Source: Demequina gelatinilytica
Lineage (GTDB): Bacteria > Actinomycetota > Actinomycetes > Actinomycetales > Demequinaceae
Direction of reading: 5' to 3'
Length of the DNA: 44,231 nt
NCBI RefSeq assembly: GCF_000971115.1
Contig: NZ_BBLV01000016.1
Location: 22,036 to 66,266 of the forward strand
The position numbers and the translations under genes were made by a program. Numbering within the stretch: the first letter of the stretch is position 1; each line of letters starts with the position of its first letter. Under the pieces are notes generated by a model. The model was not told where the DNA came from. It searched no databases and saw only the letters and a list, made by a program, of their open reading frames with translations. Of this stretch, positions 1 through 7,238 are shown one piece after another.

Positions 1-548
1 TCCTGCCACCGGTCCCCATCCCACCGTGCCACCACATCCGTGCACGCCCTGCGCAGATCCACCAGCGACAGGCGCGCGGCCATCCTCACCAGCCTCGTAG
101 CCAACTCATCACCGGCGCCCTCGCACCGCTCCAGGGTCTCCACGATCAGCCGAGCCTGCGCCGTCGACACCTCACCCGCGAGCACCGCAGCCGCCACCGG
201 CGACCACCGCACCTCACCCCCAGCCCGGGTACTCGCGTTGACCAGCAGCGTGCCAGCCTCGATCGCATCCCGGGCCTGACCACCCGAACCACCCTGACCC
301 TGCGCGACCATCTGATGAGCGTTCCGATGCCCCCGCCGACGCGCCATCCCACCACCCTTGGCCGCATCGGACCGACGCGCCACCTCGGCTGCGAGGACCG
401 CGTGAGGGACCGCGGCCAGCCGCTGGTAGCGGGCGGCAGCGTCCAACGCCGCCGCCAGCTCCGCCTCGGACAAGGCCGCCAGGTCACGGTCCTCGAACGG
501 CGCGAGCGCCTCACGCGCCGCGTCGATCGCCTCTACCGGGAAGGTCAT
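1..548 (-). CDS. DUF222 (13E12-type) protein, N-terminal part, cut by the window edge
   Basis: The frame opens with ATG at 548 and stays open for 182 codons to the left edge, so only the N-terminal part is present. It begins MTFPVEAIDAAREALA and is a helical, Ala/Arg-rich domain. It carries the features usual in DUF222 proteins: an AARYQRL-like helix, a GHRNAHQMVAQ segment and a long helix around GEVSTAQARLIVETL. Family members normally continue into a C-terminal HNH nuclease domain, which is not visible here. DUF222/HNH genes are multicopy in many actinobacteria and their cellular role is poorly defined. The gene reads away from the integrated element on its right, and its start is intact. 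No other family fits as well. Confidence 0.8.
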   Translation of the reverse strand, partial: MTFPVEAIDAAREALAPFEDRDLAALSEAELAAALDAAARYQRLAAVPHAVLAAEVARRSDAAKGGGMARRRGHRNAHQMVAQGQGGSGGQARDAIEAGTLLVNASTRAGGEVRWSPVAAAVLAGEVSTAQARLIVETLERCEGAGDELATRLVRMAARLSLVDLRRACTDVVARWDGDRWQ

Positions 549-716
549 GACACCAGTCAACACGAGGGGACTGACACCCACCCCCCGATATCCACCCTGC
601 TAGATGTGGAAAACAACACCAGATTTCGACCTGGGGACATCACCCCTGGGGGCTGCCCAAGACGACACGCCTCACCGAGCACCGGACACACTGGGACGCC
701 CTTGGCAGTGACTCGC

Positions 717-729
717 TAATGTGCCCCCA
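717..729 (+). promoter_or_regulatory. Putative -10 element of a leaderless integrase transcript
   Basis: TAATGT at 717-722 lies six bases before the ATG at 729, and no Shine-Dalgarno sequence precedes that ATG. This spacing would place the transcription start at or beside the A of the start codon, giving a leaderless mRNA, which is common in actinobacteria. No clear -35 element is visible, so the call rests on the -10 match and the missing ribosome site. Confidence 0.35.
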
Positions 730-2135
730 TGGCTGAGCGGACTGCGGTTGCACTGTATGCGCGTATCTCACGGGACCCCAACGGCGACATGCTGGGCGTG
801 ACGCGGCAGTTGGAGGACTGCCGCGCGGAAGCCGAGCGGCGCGGATGGACGGTCGCTGAGGAGTACGTGGACGACGACACGTCGGCGTACTCAGGCAAGA
901 CGCGTCCGGCGTACGAGCGGATGTTGCGGGACATCACCGATGGGCTGATCGACGGCGTGATCGTGTACCGGATGGACCGGCTGCACCGTCGTCCGCTCGA
1001 GCTCGAGCACTTCGCGGACACCTGCAAGGCCGCAGGGCTGACGGACGTGGTGTCGCTTCAAGGCGAGTTCGACATGGGCAAGTCCGATGGACTGTTCGTG
1101 GCGCGGCTGATGGCATCGGTCGCGGCGCACGAGTCGCATGTGAAGTCCGAGCGCATCAAGCGCAAGTTCCTGCAGAGCGCCGAGACGGGCGCACCCTACA
1201 TGGGTGGCGGGCACCGCCCGTTCGGGTACCAGGACGACCGCGCGACGCCTCACGAGGTCGAGGCGACGGCGTTCCGTGAGGCCGCTGCGCGGGTTCTAGC
1301 CGGGGAGACGCTGTACTCCGTCGCAGGCTGGATGGAGGCCCAGGAGGTGACCGGCACGAAGGGATCGAAGATGACCCCGAGCGCCCTAAGGTCGCTGCTG
1401 CTGAGCCCCAGGAACTACGGCATGCGCGTTCACCAGGGGCAGATCATCGGCGAGGGCACGTGGACGGCCCTGATCAGCGCCGAGGACGGTGAGCGGCTGC
1501 GGCTGTTGCTGACGGACCCGAAGCGCCGCACCAACCGCGCCGCACGCCGCTACTTGCTGTCGGGCATGCTCATCTGTGGCAAGTGTGGGGCGACGATGAA
1601 GTCCCACCCCCGCAACGGCGTGCGCCGCTATGGGTGCGGCATCCAGTCCACCAAGAACGACCCGTGCAAGGGCACGTACATCGTCGCCGAGCCCGTCGAG
1701 GCGCTGATCGCCGAGGCGGTGCTCGTGCGGCTGGACTCGCCCGACCTGGTGGGAGCGCTGACTTCAACCGTGGATGAGGACAAGGTCCATGCGGTCGGTG
1801 ACGAGATTGCCTCGGATCAGCGGCGCATGGATGACCTGGCATCGATGTTCGCCGACGGGGACATCTCCCGCGAGGAGTGGAAGGTCGCCCGTGACCGGAT
1901 CGAGGCGCGCATGGAGGCCAACCGGAAGGCGCTGGCACGGATGACCCGTCGGGACGCGATCGAGGACTACATCGGCCAGGGCGCGAGCCTGCGCGATCAG
2001 TGGGAGTCGCTGAACCTGTCCAAGCAGGTGCCGATCATCAAGGCCGTGATCGAGTCGGTGACGATCATGCCGTCCCGAGCATCGGGGATGCAGCGCTTCG
2101 ACCCGTCCCGCGTACTGCCCGTGTGGCGGCTGTAG
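729..2135 (+). CDS. Large serine recombinase (site-specific integrase)
   Basis: This 468-residue protein would catalyse integration and excision of the element at att sites. The N-terminal resolvase domain (about 1-150) contains LYARISRD with the expected nucleophile Ser14, a YRMDRLHRRP segment and a SERIKRK region leading into the long helix. A recombinase domain follows (about 155-265, starting near PFGYQDD). A zinc ribbon begins with CGKC near residue 283 and has two further cysteines near 304 and 313. The C-terminal part is a charged coiled-coil-like region. The length is typical of the large-serine-integrase family. The 3' end overlaps the convergent small gene by 71 bases. No excisionase or recombination directionality factor is obvious nearby. 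Confidence 0.93.
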   Translation: MAERTAVALYARISRDPNGDMLGVTRQLEDCRAEAERRGWTVAEEYVDDDTSAYSGKTRPAYERMLRDITDGLIDGVIVYRMDRLHRRPLELEHFADTCKAAGLTDVVSLQGEFDMGKSDGLFVARLMASVAAHESHVKSERIKRKFLQSAETGAPYMGGGHRPFGYQDDRATPHEVEATAFREAAARVLAGETLYSVAGWMEAQEVTGTKGSKMTPSALRSLLLSPRNYGMRVHQGQIIGEGTWTALISAEDGERLRLLLTDPKRRTNRAARRYLLSGMLICGKCGATMKSHPRNGVRRYGCGIQSTKNDPCKGTYIVAEPVEALIAEAVLVRLDSPDLVGALTSTVDEDKVHAVGDEIASDQRRMDDLASMFADGDISREEWKVARDRIEARMEANRKALARMTRRDAIEDYIGQGASLRDQWESLNLSKQVPIIKAVIESVTIMPSRASGMQRFDPSRVLPVWRL

Positions 2136-2301
2136 GCGCCCCGTGCGCGCCTGACGGCTTGCCGCGCGGCGCGCCCATCAGCACGCCGACACGCGCCAGC
2201 ACCCCCGGATCGGTGACGAGCACCGGCACTCCCTGAGCAGCGCACGACGCCTCCACCCACGCACGCAACTGGTCAAGGGTGAGTCCGTGCCGGCCCTTCA
2301 T
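2065..2301 (-). CDS. Small hypothetical protein coupled to Rep
   Basis: This 78-residue protein starts with ATG at 2301, overlapping the Rep stop codon by four bases (ATGA), which points to translational coupling and a shared transcript. Residues 1-50 look like a folded helical and beta segment (LTLDQLRAWVEASC, then VPVLVTDPGVLARVGVL). The last 25 residues are low-complexity and lie opposite the integrase 3' end. I recognise no characterised domain. Its position directly after rep suggests a role in replication or copy control of the element, but that is inference from context only. Confidence 0.6.
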   Translation of the reverse strand: MKGRHGLTLDQLRAWVEASCAAQGVPVLVTDPGVLARVGVLMGAPRGKPSGAHGAPTAATRAVRGTGRSAASPMLGTA

Positions 2302-3311
2302 CGGTCACCCCACTGAGCCCACAGCGCCGGCGGCCCCTCCCAATCGTCCGAGTCGCCCGAGTGCCACACCCGCTGCGGCATCGACCCCAGCGCCTCGGAT
2401 GCGGCATCAAGCAGTCCTTCCGACGAGGGCGCCCACAGGTGCACCTTCTCGGGCTGGAACCCCTGTGCCACGTCGTAGCGGTGCAGCCCGAGAGCGCGCG
2501 CCTCGGGATCGGCGAAGGTCTTCGCGACGTACTTGGACACGTATCCCGCAGCCTTGCGGGACTCCTCCACTGCGCCCGCACCGGCCCGCAGGTCACCGAG
2601 CAACTTGATGTGCACGAACCCGTGCCCCCACGCCTGCACGATCACGGACCGCTGGACGTACCTGCCGATAGCGAAGTGCACGTGGAGACCGTGACCGGAC
2701 TTGTGCCACTCCGGCACCCACACGTACGGCAGCGGATCACCGCCAAGCGCGGAGCGGAGGTTGCGGAAGAAGTCCGCGACATCGGCGCGCAGCTGCGAAG
2801 GATCGTGACACCCGGCACCGGCGTAGGTGAGGGTGCCCATGCGGTTGAGACGGTTCGCGGTGCAGTAGCGCCGCAGTCTGGCGCGAGCCCGACGACCGGC
2901 CTCGCGTGCGGCTCGTTCAGGATCAGCCGCCATGCCCCGAGCGACATAGGAGCGGTCCGGGCGATCGATCGAGGCGCGGAAGTAGCCGCCGCCTTCCAGG
3001 GCTTGCGGGTAGAGGCTGAGGTGCCAGCCGGGTTGAGTAGTGGTGCCTTCCAAGACGCAGACCTTCGAGCAGTGCCGACAGAGGAACTGGCAACTGCCGG
3101 ACCGATGGCGACCTACGAATGACGACGACCGGGAGCAGTTGCTCGACCGGTCATCAGAGGCGTTGGCTTTTTCATCGGGTCCCGTGCTGTGCTGCGGACC
3201 GCAGCACGGGAGGCTTCCCGAGATCCCTACCCATGGCCGGGTCGGCAGTCGCAGTCCGGGATCAGACCGCATATGTGTTTGTCTCGTCGCCGGTATCGAC
3301 GTCCGCGCCAC
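2298..3311 (-). CDS. Rolling-circle replication initiator (HUH endonuclease, ORF2/G2P-like)
   Basis: This 337-residue protein should nick one strand at the element's origin through a tyrosine and start rolling-circle replication. A cysteine cluster CQFLCRHCSKVC (about 74-85) may bind zinc. Motif 1 is GTLTYAG (about 158-164), the metal-binding HUH motif is HGLHVHF (about 205-211), and the catalytic-tyrosine motif is YVSKYVAK (about 256-263). These three motifs in this order mark the ORF2/G2P-like Rep superfamily found on actinobacterial plasmids and integrative elements. The start used is GTG at 3311; ATG at 3272 is possible and would not affect the motifs. The downstream gene overlaps its stop. 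Paired hairpins lie just upstream. Confidence 0.85.
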   Translation of the reverse strand: MARTSIPATRQTHMRSDPGLRLPTRPWVGISGSLPCCGPQHSTGPDEKANASDDRSSNCSRSSSFVGRHRSGSCQFLCRHCSKVCVLEGTTTQPGWHLSLYPQALEGGGYFRASIDRPDRSYVARGMAADPERAAREAGRRARARLRRYCTANRLNRMGTLTYAGAGCHDPSQLRADVADFFRNLRSALGGDPLPYVWVPEWHKSGHGLHVHFAIGRYVQRSVIVQAWGHGFVHIKLLGDLRAGAGAVEESRKAAGYVSKYVAKTFADPEARALGLHRYDVAQGFQPEKVHLWAPSSEGLLDAASEALGSMPQRVWHSGDSDDWEGPPALWAQWGDR

Positions 3312-3397
3312 TAGTAGTAGCGCATTTGGTCACCTAGGCGCAATAGTCACCTGCGGGCTTCGCCCCGACACCTCCAGCGTCGCGCCTCCACGCGCCC

Positions 3398-3471
3398 CCT
3401 CAACCCGCGCTCACGCTCGGGTTGAGGAAGGTGCTCCCGCACCTGCGCGGGCCGAGCCCGCGTCCAGGTGC
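3398..3471. other. Two adjacent hairpins upstream of rep, candidate replication origin
   Basis: The first inverted repeat has perfect 10-base arms (3398-3407 and 3418-3427) around a 10-base loop. The second (3439-3471) has 14 paired bases per side in two 7-base blocks, with a 2-base bulge at 3463-3464 and the loop CGA. Both lie in the non-coding stretch 3312-3594, upstream of the Rep start. Rolling-circle origins often combine hairpins with a Rep nick site in a loop, but I cannot identify the nick site. A strong terminator pair is the alternative. Confidence 0.4.
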
Positions 3472-3594
3472 GGGTGGACCGGGCACGCTCCACCGCTTAG
3501 GCCTCCGGTATCGAAACGAAGCCCCAGCCTGGCGCGAGCGGTCCAGCGGCAAGCCCGCAGGTGGCCGGGTAAGCGACGGCGAGCGGGTGTCGCG

Positions 3595-3846
3595 CTAGAA
3601 GTCTGCGGCCCGCAGCTGGTTGAGCACGATCCACCCGATGACGACGACGCCGACCGTGATCATGTGCCACGCGACCAGAGTGCGCCACCCTTCCCACCCC
3701 GGAGGCGTCACCTTGGACGAGGGCGCGGTGGGCGCAGGTTGCTCAGGATTCCTAGTGTGTTCGGCCCAAGCGGCACCATCCCACCAACGCTCAACCGGCG
3801 CCCCACTGGGATCGTTGTACCAGCCCGAAGGCGGTGAATCTGGCAT
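3595..3846 (-). CDS. DUF2510 protein with one transmembrane segment
   Basis: With the start at 3846 the protein has 83 residues. It begins with a DUF2510 signature, GWYNDPSGAPVERWWDGAAW, at about residues 7-26. A Pro/Ser/Thr linker follows, then a C-terminal hydrophobic helix (about 55-75, WHMITVGVVVIGWIVL). An upstream ATG at 3882 would add 12 residues; I prefer 3846 because the conserved domain starts right after it. DUF2510 is a short Trp-rich module found on many actinobacterial membrane proteins, and its partner is unknown. Within the element it is a cargo gene, on the same strand as the LPO_1073-like operon and downstream of it. Confidence 0.7.
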   Translation of the reverse strand: MPDSPPSGWYNDPSGAPVERWWDGAAWAEHTRNPEQPAPTAPSSKVTPPGWEGWRTLVAWHMITVGVVVIGWIVLNQLRAADF

Positions 3847-3924
3847 GCCGCAGACGCTAGCGGGAAAGCCCGTCAAAGCCAACGAGTTATGTTGCTATTT
3901 CAAGTGAAGTGCGCGCCTGCGGCG

Positions 3925-4971
3925 CTAGTCAATCGGAGGCAGCACACCGCGCTTGTCGAGGCGCAGTGCATTCGCGCGCGCCAAGACCCGCCCGACCGCC
4001 GTTACTTGCACGGCGTGGGGGATCTGCCCCCACCACTGCTCGATCTGCGCCAGATTCGGACGGAGACGCAGCCGCTCCAAGAACGGCTCGACCAGCGACT
4101 TGTCTACGTTTCCGAAGCCAAATCTCTTCGCTTGAGACGCCAGGCCGTCAGCAACGTCCGATGGGATCCCCATTGCATCGAGGGTCTGCGCTTGCGCAAC
4201 CGCGAACCGGAGATAGTCGGGCTTCAGTTCGTGCTGAACCATTAGTCGCGGGTCGATGTACTCCTTCCCGCCATGGGTGAAAGGCCAGTCGAACCCTTCG
4301 GCCAGAACGCCTCGCGCCAAGTATCCCGGCATCCGATTGGGGTAGTACTCGCGGAAGGGCTTGAGGCTCGACACTTGGCTTAGTCGAATGGCGTCAAGTA
4401 CGTCCAGGTGGTCAAGCCACTCAATGCCCTCTGGCAACGGACCATCTACTAGGTCGCCCATGAGTGCATCCATGGCATCGAGTCCCGCATCAAGCGTCTG
4501 AGCAAGCGGACTGTATTGCTGTAGTGCTTGGAAGACGGTCAGTCCTCGGAGCGCCTCGTCGTCAACACTGTCGACAATCTCGATCGCTTTCTCGATGCCC
4601 GTTCGGACCGTTCGAATGGTTCCGCGAGCCGCGCGGTCCACCAGCAATCCCGACAGAAGGTCGTAGTCCGAATCGTGTTCCGAGACTGCCGCGCCTTCCT
4701 GTGCCCGCTTGTAGGACCGGAGGAATCCGGGATCGGCGAAGACCTCCAAGCGGCCCTCCCGAATCAGGGAGGCGATAATGCGGTCGTCGAGCTTCGTGAT
4801 CCGCTCTTGGATCACGCGCGTCGACTCGTCGGCGTACTCGGCAAGCACGCCTCTCGCCGCCTGTTCCGCGATCTCGCGCGCCCTGGGTTCCGTGACTCCA
4901 AGGATCACATCACCCGCCGCTTGCACTTGGGTGGAGTTGTCACCCGCTGATTGAGACTGCCGTGAGTTCAC
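3925..4971 (-). CDS. LPO_1073/Vpar_1526-like family protein with N-terminal Q-V-Q-A motif
   Basis: This 348-residue protein has no signal peptide or membrane segment. Its N-terminus (about 9-25) reads AGDNSTQVQAAGDVILG, the short Asn/Gln/Gly motif typical of this family. A helical region follows (REIAEQAARGVLAEYADEST, then a DPGFLRSYKRAQ block), and a segment near DLLSGLLVDRAARGTIRTV matches the family's conserved core as I remember it. The biochemical function is not known to me. The start is GTG at 4971, overlapping the stop of the upstream membrane gene by four bases (GTGA) and with no good ribosome site of its own, so translation is probably coupled. The family name is from memory of the pattern and needs a profile search. 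Confidence 0.65.
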   Translation of the reverse strand: MNSRQSQSAGDNSTQVQAAGDVILGVTEPRAREIAEQAARGVLAEYADESTRVIQERITKLDDRIIASLIREGRLEVFADPGFLRSYKRAQEGAAVSEHDSDYDLLSGLLVDRAARGTIRTVRTGIEKAIEIVDSVDDEALRGLTVFQALQQYSPLAQTLDAGLDAMDALMGDLVDGPLPEGIEWLDHLDVLDAIRLSQVSSLKPFREYYPNRMPGYLARGVLAEGFDWPFTHGGKEYIDPRLMVQHELKPDYLRFAVAQAQTLDAMGIPSDVADGLASQAKRFGFGNVDKSLVEPFLERLRLRPNLAQIEQWWGQIPHAVQVTAVGRVLARANALRLDKRGVLPPID

Positions 4972-5141
4972 TTGTCAGACCGTGCGTCGCGTCCAGCCTG
5001 GACCTGGTGCGAGTTGTTGGCAGCCCGCTGGCGCTGAGTGATGCTTCTCTGCGCGATCTTCCACGTGACCGCGCTGCCCCCTGCCCCGCCGACTAGAAGT
5101 CCGATCACGAGTGTTCCGAGACCTTCAAATAGCCAATCCAT
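4968..5141 (-). CDS. Small single-pass membrane protein with C-terminal N-S-x-Q-V-Q-A-G motif
   Basis: This 57-residue protein starts with ATG at 5141 behind a good ribosome site (GGAGGGAA in the mRNA, about six bases upstream). Residues 3-25 form one hydrophobic, glycine-rich membrane helix (LFEGLGTLVIGLLVGGAGG). The basic stretch K28-R39 follows, so by the positive-inside rule the tail faces the cytoplasm. The tail ends with NNSHQVQAGRD (42-52), closely matching the N-terminus of the next gene's product. It overlaps that gene by four bases. The layout suggests a membrane effector or anchor working with the soluble partner; no enzymatic domain is present. Function unknown. Confidence 0.7.
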   Translation of the reverse strand: MDWLFEGLGTLVIGLLVGGAGGSAVTWKIAQRSITQRQRAANNSHQVQAGRDARSDK

Positions 5142-5206
5142 CCGGTTCCCTCCAACGTCTTGTGCCACAAGATCGGGTGCGTTCTTGGGACAAATTGGCT
5201 CGTTCC

Positions 5207-5545
5207 CTACTGTGCTCCAATGGCTGCTGAGAGCCCTTGGATCGCGAGCACGAACATGAGCGCACCGAGGACGCCGATCGAACCGAAGCTGATACCGGCG
5301 ATCGCCTGGACCTTGCCGGAACGCGGTTCCCAGGACTGGGAGATGACACGTAGCGCAGACACTCCGGTGAGGATCGCCGTGGCTCCGAATGCGATTCCGA
5401 GAACCACCGTCATGCACGTCACCGCAGCCAAGATCCCGAAGATGAGCGAGACGATCGCGCGCTTCACGAACGGGGGGCGCATCGCGTAGACGATCTGAAT
5501 GTTCTGGTTCGCTCGCTGACGTGCGTTTGGTGCATCGAAAGCCAT
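5207..5545 (-). CDS. Small multi-pass membrane protein, DUF4190-like
   Basis: With ATG at 5545 the protein has 112 residues. That start is chosen because GGGGGAC sits about seven bases upstream in the mRNA; an in-frame ATG at 5560 is possible but poorly placed. Two clear hydrophobic regions are visible (about 25-55, IVSLIFGILAAVTCMTVVLGIAFG, and about 82-105, ISFGSIGVLGALMFVLAI), in the style of DUF4190 proteins. The N-terminal tail contains NQNIQIVYA before the first helix. It is the first gene of the cargo operon, 65 bases ahead of the 57-residue membrane protein. Function unknown. Confidence 0.65.
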   Translation of the reverse strand: MAFDAPNARQRANQNIQIVYAMRPPFVKRAIVSLIFGILAAVTCMTVVLGIAFGATAILTGVSALRVISQSWEPRSGKVQAIAGISFGSIGVLGALMFVLAIQGLSAAIGAQ

Positions 5546-5689
5546 GATTACGTCCCCCATTGCAGTAAGTCTCGCGCACTCTATCGGCAGTACCGGCGAC
5601 TCGGTCAAGAGGGGGTGCATTGGCAAGTTGCTCCCTTGGCCAGCCTCCTGCCGCAAGGTCGCCCACACGCGCAAGCACCGAACCCGATC

Positions 5690-6541
5690 TCAGCGGTTGA
5701 CCACGTCGCCGTCGGAGGTCAGGTCGTCGTCCGGGCCCACCTCGAACGACTCGAGCCCGGGAACCGCCACCACCGCGTCGATGAGCCCGCGCGCCCCGGC
5801 CACCAACGTCGAGTCGAAGTCGACCTCGGTGGCGACGAGCCACGCGTGGTCCTGCGGCCATACGAGCTGAGGGGTGGGGTCACGGAAGCTCGCCCACCAC
5901 CCGACACCGGCAGCGAACCCCCAATCCGGGTCCGCAAGCTCCGCGAGCGCACCGCCGAGCAGCACGTATTCGCGCCCGGGCAGCGCGAGCACGTCGCCCG
6001 CAGCGATGGCCTCCACGATGCCCGCATCGATCATCGGCAGCTGTGGGAGCGCGGTGGCCTCGAGCCCGGCGGCGGCCTCCGTCGCGACCATGACGTGCCG
6101 CCCACCGGGATGCAGCCCGCTGGATCCGGTCCAGAACCCGACCACCGCATCGTCCGGCGTGGACGTCGCCTCGAGCAGCGCGGGCACGAGGCGCGCGAAC
6201 AGCTCCGGCTCGAACGCCCCCTGCTCGGGCTGGTCCACCTCCCACCCGTCACCCCATCGCACCACAGCTTCGCGCGCGAGCGCGTGCCACTGCATCAGGG
6301 GATGCGCCGTGCGTCCCAGCGCGGATGCCAGCTCCGCCCAGGTCCAGCGACGCTCGTCGACCACGCTCGGCACCATGCCGCTTCCCCGGTCGGACCAGTC
6401 GAGCCGCCTGCCCCGCAAGGGATGCATGACCCGGACGTAGGCCTCGAAGCCCTCACCTGCGACGTCGCGCACCCGTCCGCCGAACGTGGGGATCCGCCCC
6501 TGCAGCCACTCCCCTGCATCGGACCCGCGCAGCACCTTCAT
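5690..6541 (-). CDS. Hypothetical protein (conserved-looking, soluble)
   Basis: With ATG at 6541 (MKVLRGSDAGEWLQGR) the protein has 283 residues. The frame stays open further upstream, but that part is low-complexity Arg/Ser/Thr and unlikely to be translated. There is no signal peptide or membrane helix. The sequence is rich in Trp and acidic residues (for example WSDRGSG, HPLMQWHALAREAVVRWGDGW), looks folded and has host-like codon use. I do not recognise the family. It is the first host gene to the right of the integrated element and lies 10 bases downstream of the macrodomain gene, so the two may be cotranscribed. Confidence 0.7.
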   Translation of the reverse strand: MKVLRGSDAGEWLQGRIPTFGGRVRDVAGEGFEAYVRVMHPLRGRRLDWSDRGSGMVPSVVDERRWTWAELASALGRTAHPLMQWHALAREAVVRWGDGWEVDQPEQGAFEPELFARLVPALLEATSTPDDAVVGFWTGSSGLHPGGRHVMVATEAAAGLEATALPQLPMIDAGIVEAIAAGDVLALPGREYVLLGGALAELADPDWGFAAGVGWWASFRDPTPQLVWPQDHAWLVATEVDFDSTLVAGARGLIDAVVAVPGLESFEVGPDDDLTSDGDVVNR

Positions 6542-6551
6542 GCGCAGCACC

Positions 6552-7061
6552 CTAACGCGACAGGATTCCCCGGTAGATGGCCAGGTCCTCGTCGTCGTAG
6601 GCGCAGAAGGTGACCTCCTCGACGTACGGCGCGGACGCGAGCGCACGCGCCACCGACCGCACCGCGACCTCGGCCGCCTGCGCCTTCGGGTACCCGTAGA
6701 TCCCTGTCGAGATGGACGGGAACGCGACGGTGCGGCACCGATGCTCCTGCGCCAGCACGATCGCCGCCTCGTAGGCCGAGGCGAGCGCGAGCGCCTCCCC
6801 GCGGTCTCCGCCGTGCCAGACCGGCCCGACGGCGTGGATCACATAGGTCGCCGGCAGCGCGTAGCCGCCGGTGAGCTTCGCGGATCCCGTCGCGCATCCG
6901 TGCAACGTCTCGCATTCGTCCTGCAGCCCCGGTCCCGCGGCGCGGTGGATCGCGCCGTCGACCCCGCCGCCTCCCAGCAGCGACTCGTTCGCCGCGTTGA
7001 CGATGGCGTCGACCGCCATCGTCGTGATGTCCGCGCGCCGCACGGACATGACGGCGGTCAT
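6552..7061 (-). CDS. Macrodomain protein (O-acetyl-ADP-ribose deacetylase type)
   Basis: The 169-residue protein is essentially one macrodomain and is predicted to bind ADP-ribose and remove acetyl or ADP-ribosyl groups. Visible signatures are DAIVNAANESLLGGGGVDGAIHRAAGP (residues about 17-43, listed here as the NAANxxLxxGGGVDGAIHRAAG family motif), the HAVGP loop and SISTGIYGYP (about 112-121). The chosen start is ATG at 7061; ATG at 7049 is also possible. The family includes E. coli YmdB. The gene is divergent from zwf and lies just upstream of the hypothetical gene at 5690-6541. Confidence 0.9.
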   Translation of the reverse strand: MTAVMSVRRADITTMAVDAIVNAANESLLGGGGVDGAIHRAAGPGLQDECETLHGCATGSAKLTGGYALPATYVIHAVGPVWHGGDRGEALALASAYEAAIVLAQEHRCRTVAFPSISTGIYGYPKAQAAEVAVRSVARALASAPYVEEVTFCAYDDEDLAIYRGILSR

Positions 7062-7238
7062 CGTCCGCCCCCGGATGCGCGCCTTCCCCCAAGCAGCATC
7101 GTCACGCTCCCCCGTTGTGCCCCCTGTGCCACACGATAAAGGGAGCGGCGCCATCGCGCCTGCGGAACATCCGCCCGGGCATCTCGGTTGGCCCTGAAGG
7201 AGCCCTCAGGGCACGCATCCCCCACCGAAGGAGCGACG

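Larger units (their letters stand above)
690..5690. mobile_element. Small integrated element with serine integrase and rolling-circle Rep (approximate limits)
   Basis: This roughly 5-kb block lies between a host DUF222 gene and a host-like GC-rich gene. It encodes a large serine recombinase, an HUH replication initiator and several small cargo proteins, and has clearly A/T-richer patches (for example around 3885-3905 and 4480-4560) than its flanks. No relaxase, FtsK/TraB-type translocase or type IV secretion gene is visible. It is therefore a compact integrative element that may replicate by rolling circle after excision and would need outside help to move between cells. The limits are inferred from gene content. 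I compared 549-728 with 5561-5700 by eye and found no convincing attL/attR core, so the exact ends are unknown. Confidence 0.65.

Noticed and set aside
549..728. Possible attL core matching the right element border (5561-5700)
   Set aside because: The best shared strings were only about 8 bases (CCCTTGGC) or interrupted (GGCAGT...GACTCG). That is not enough to claim an att core.
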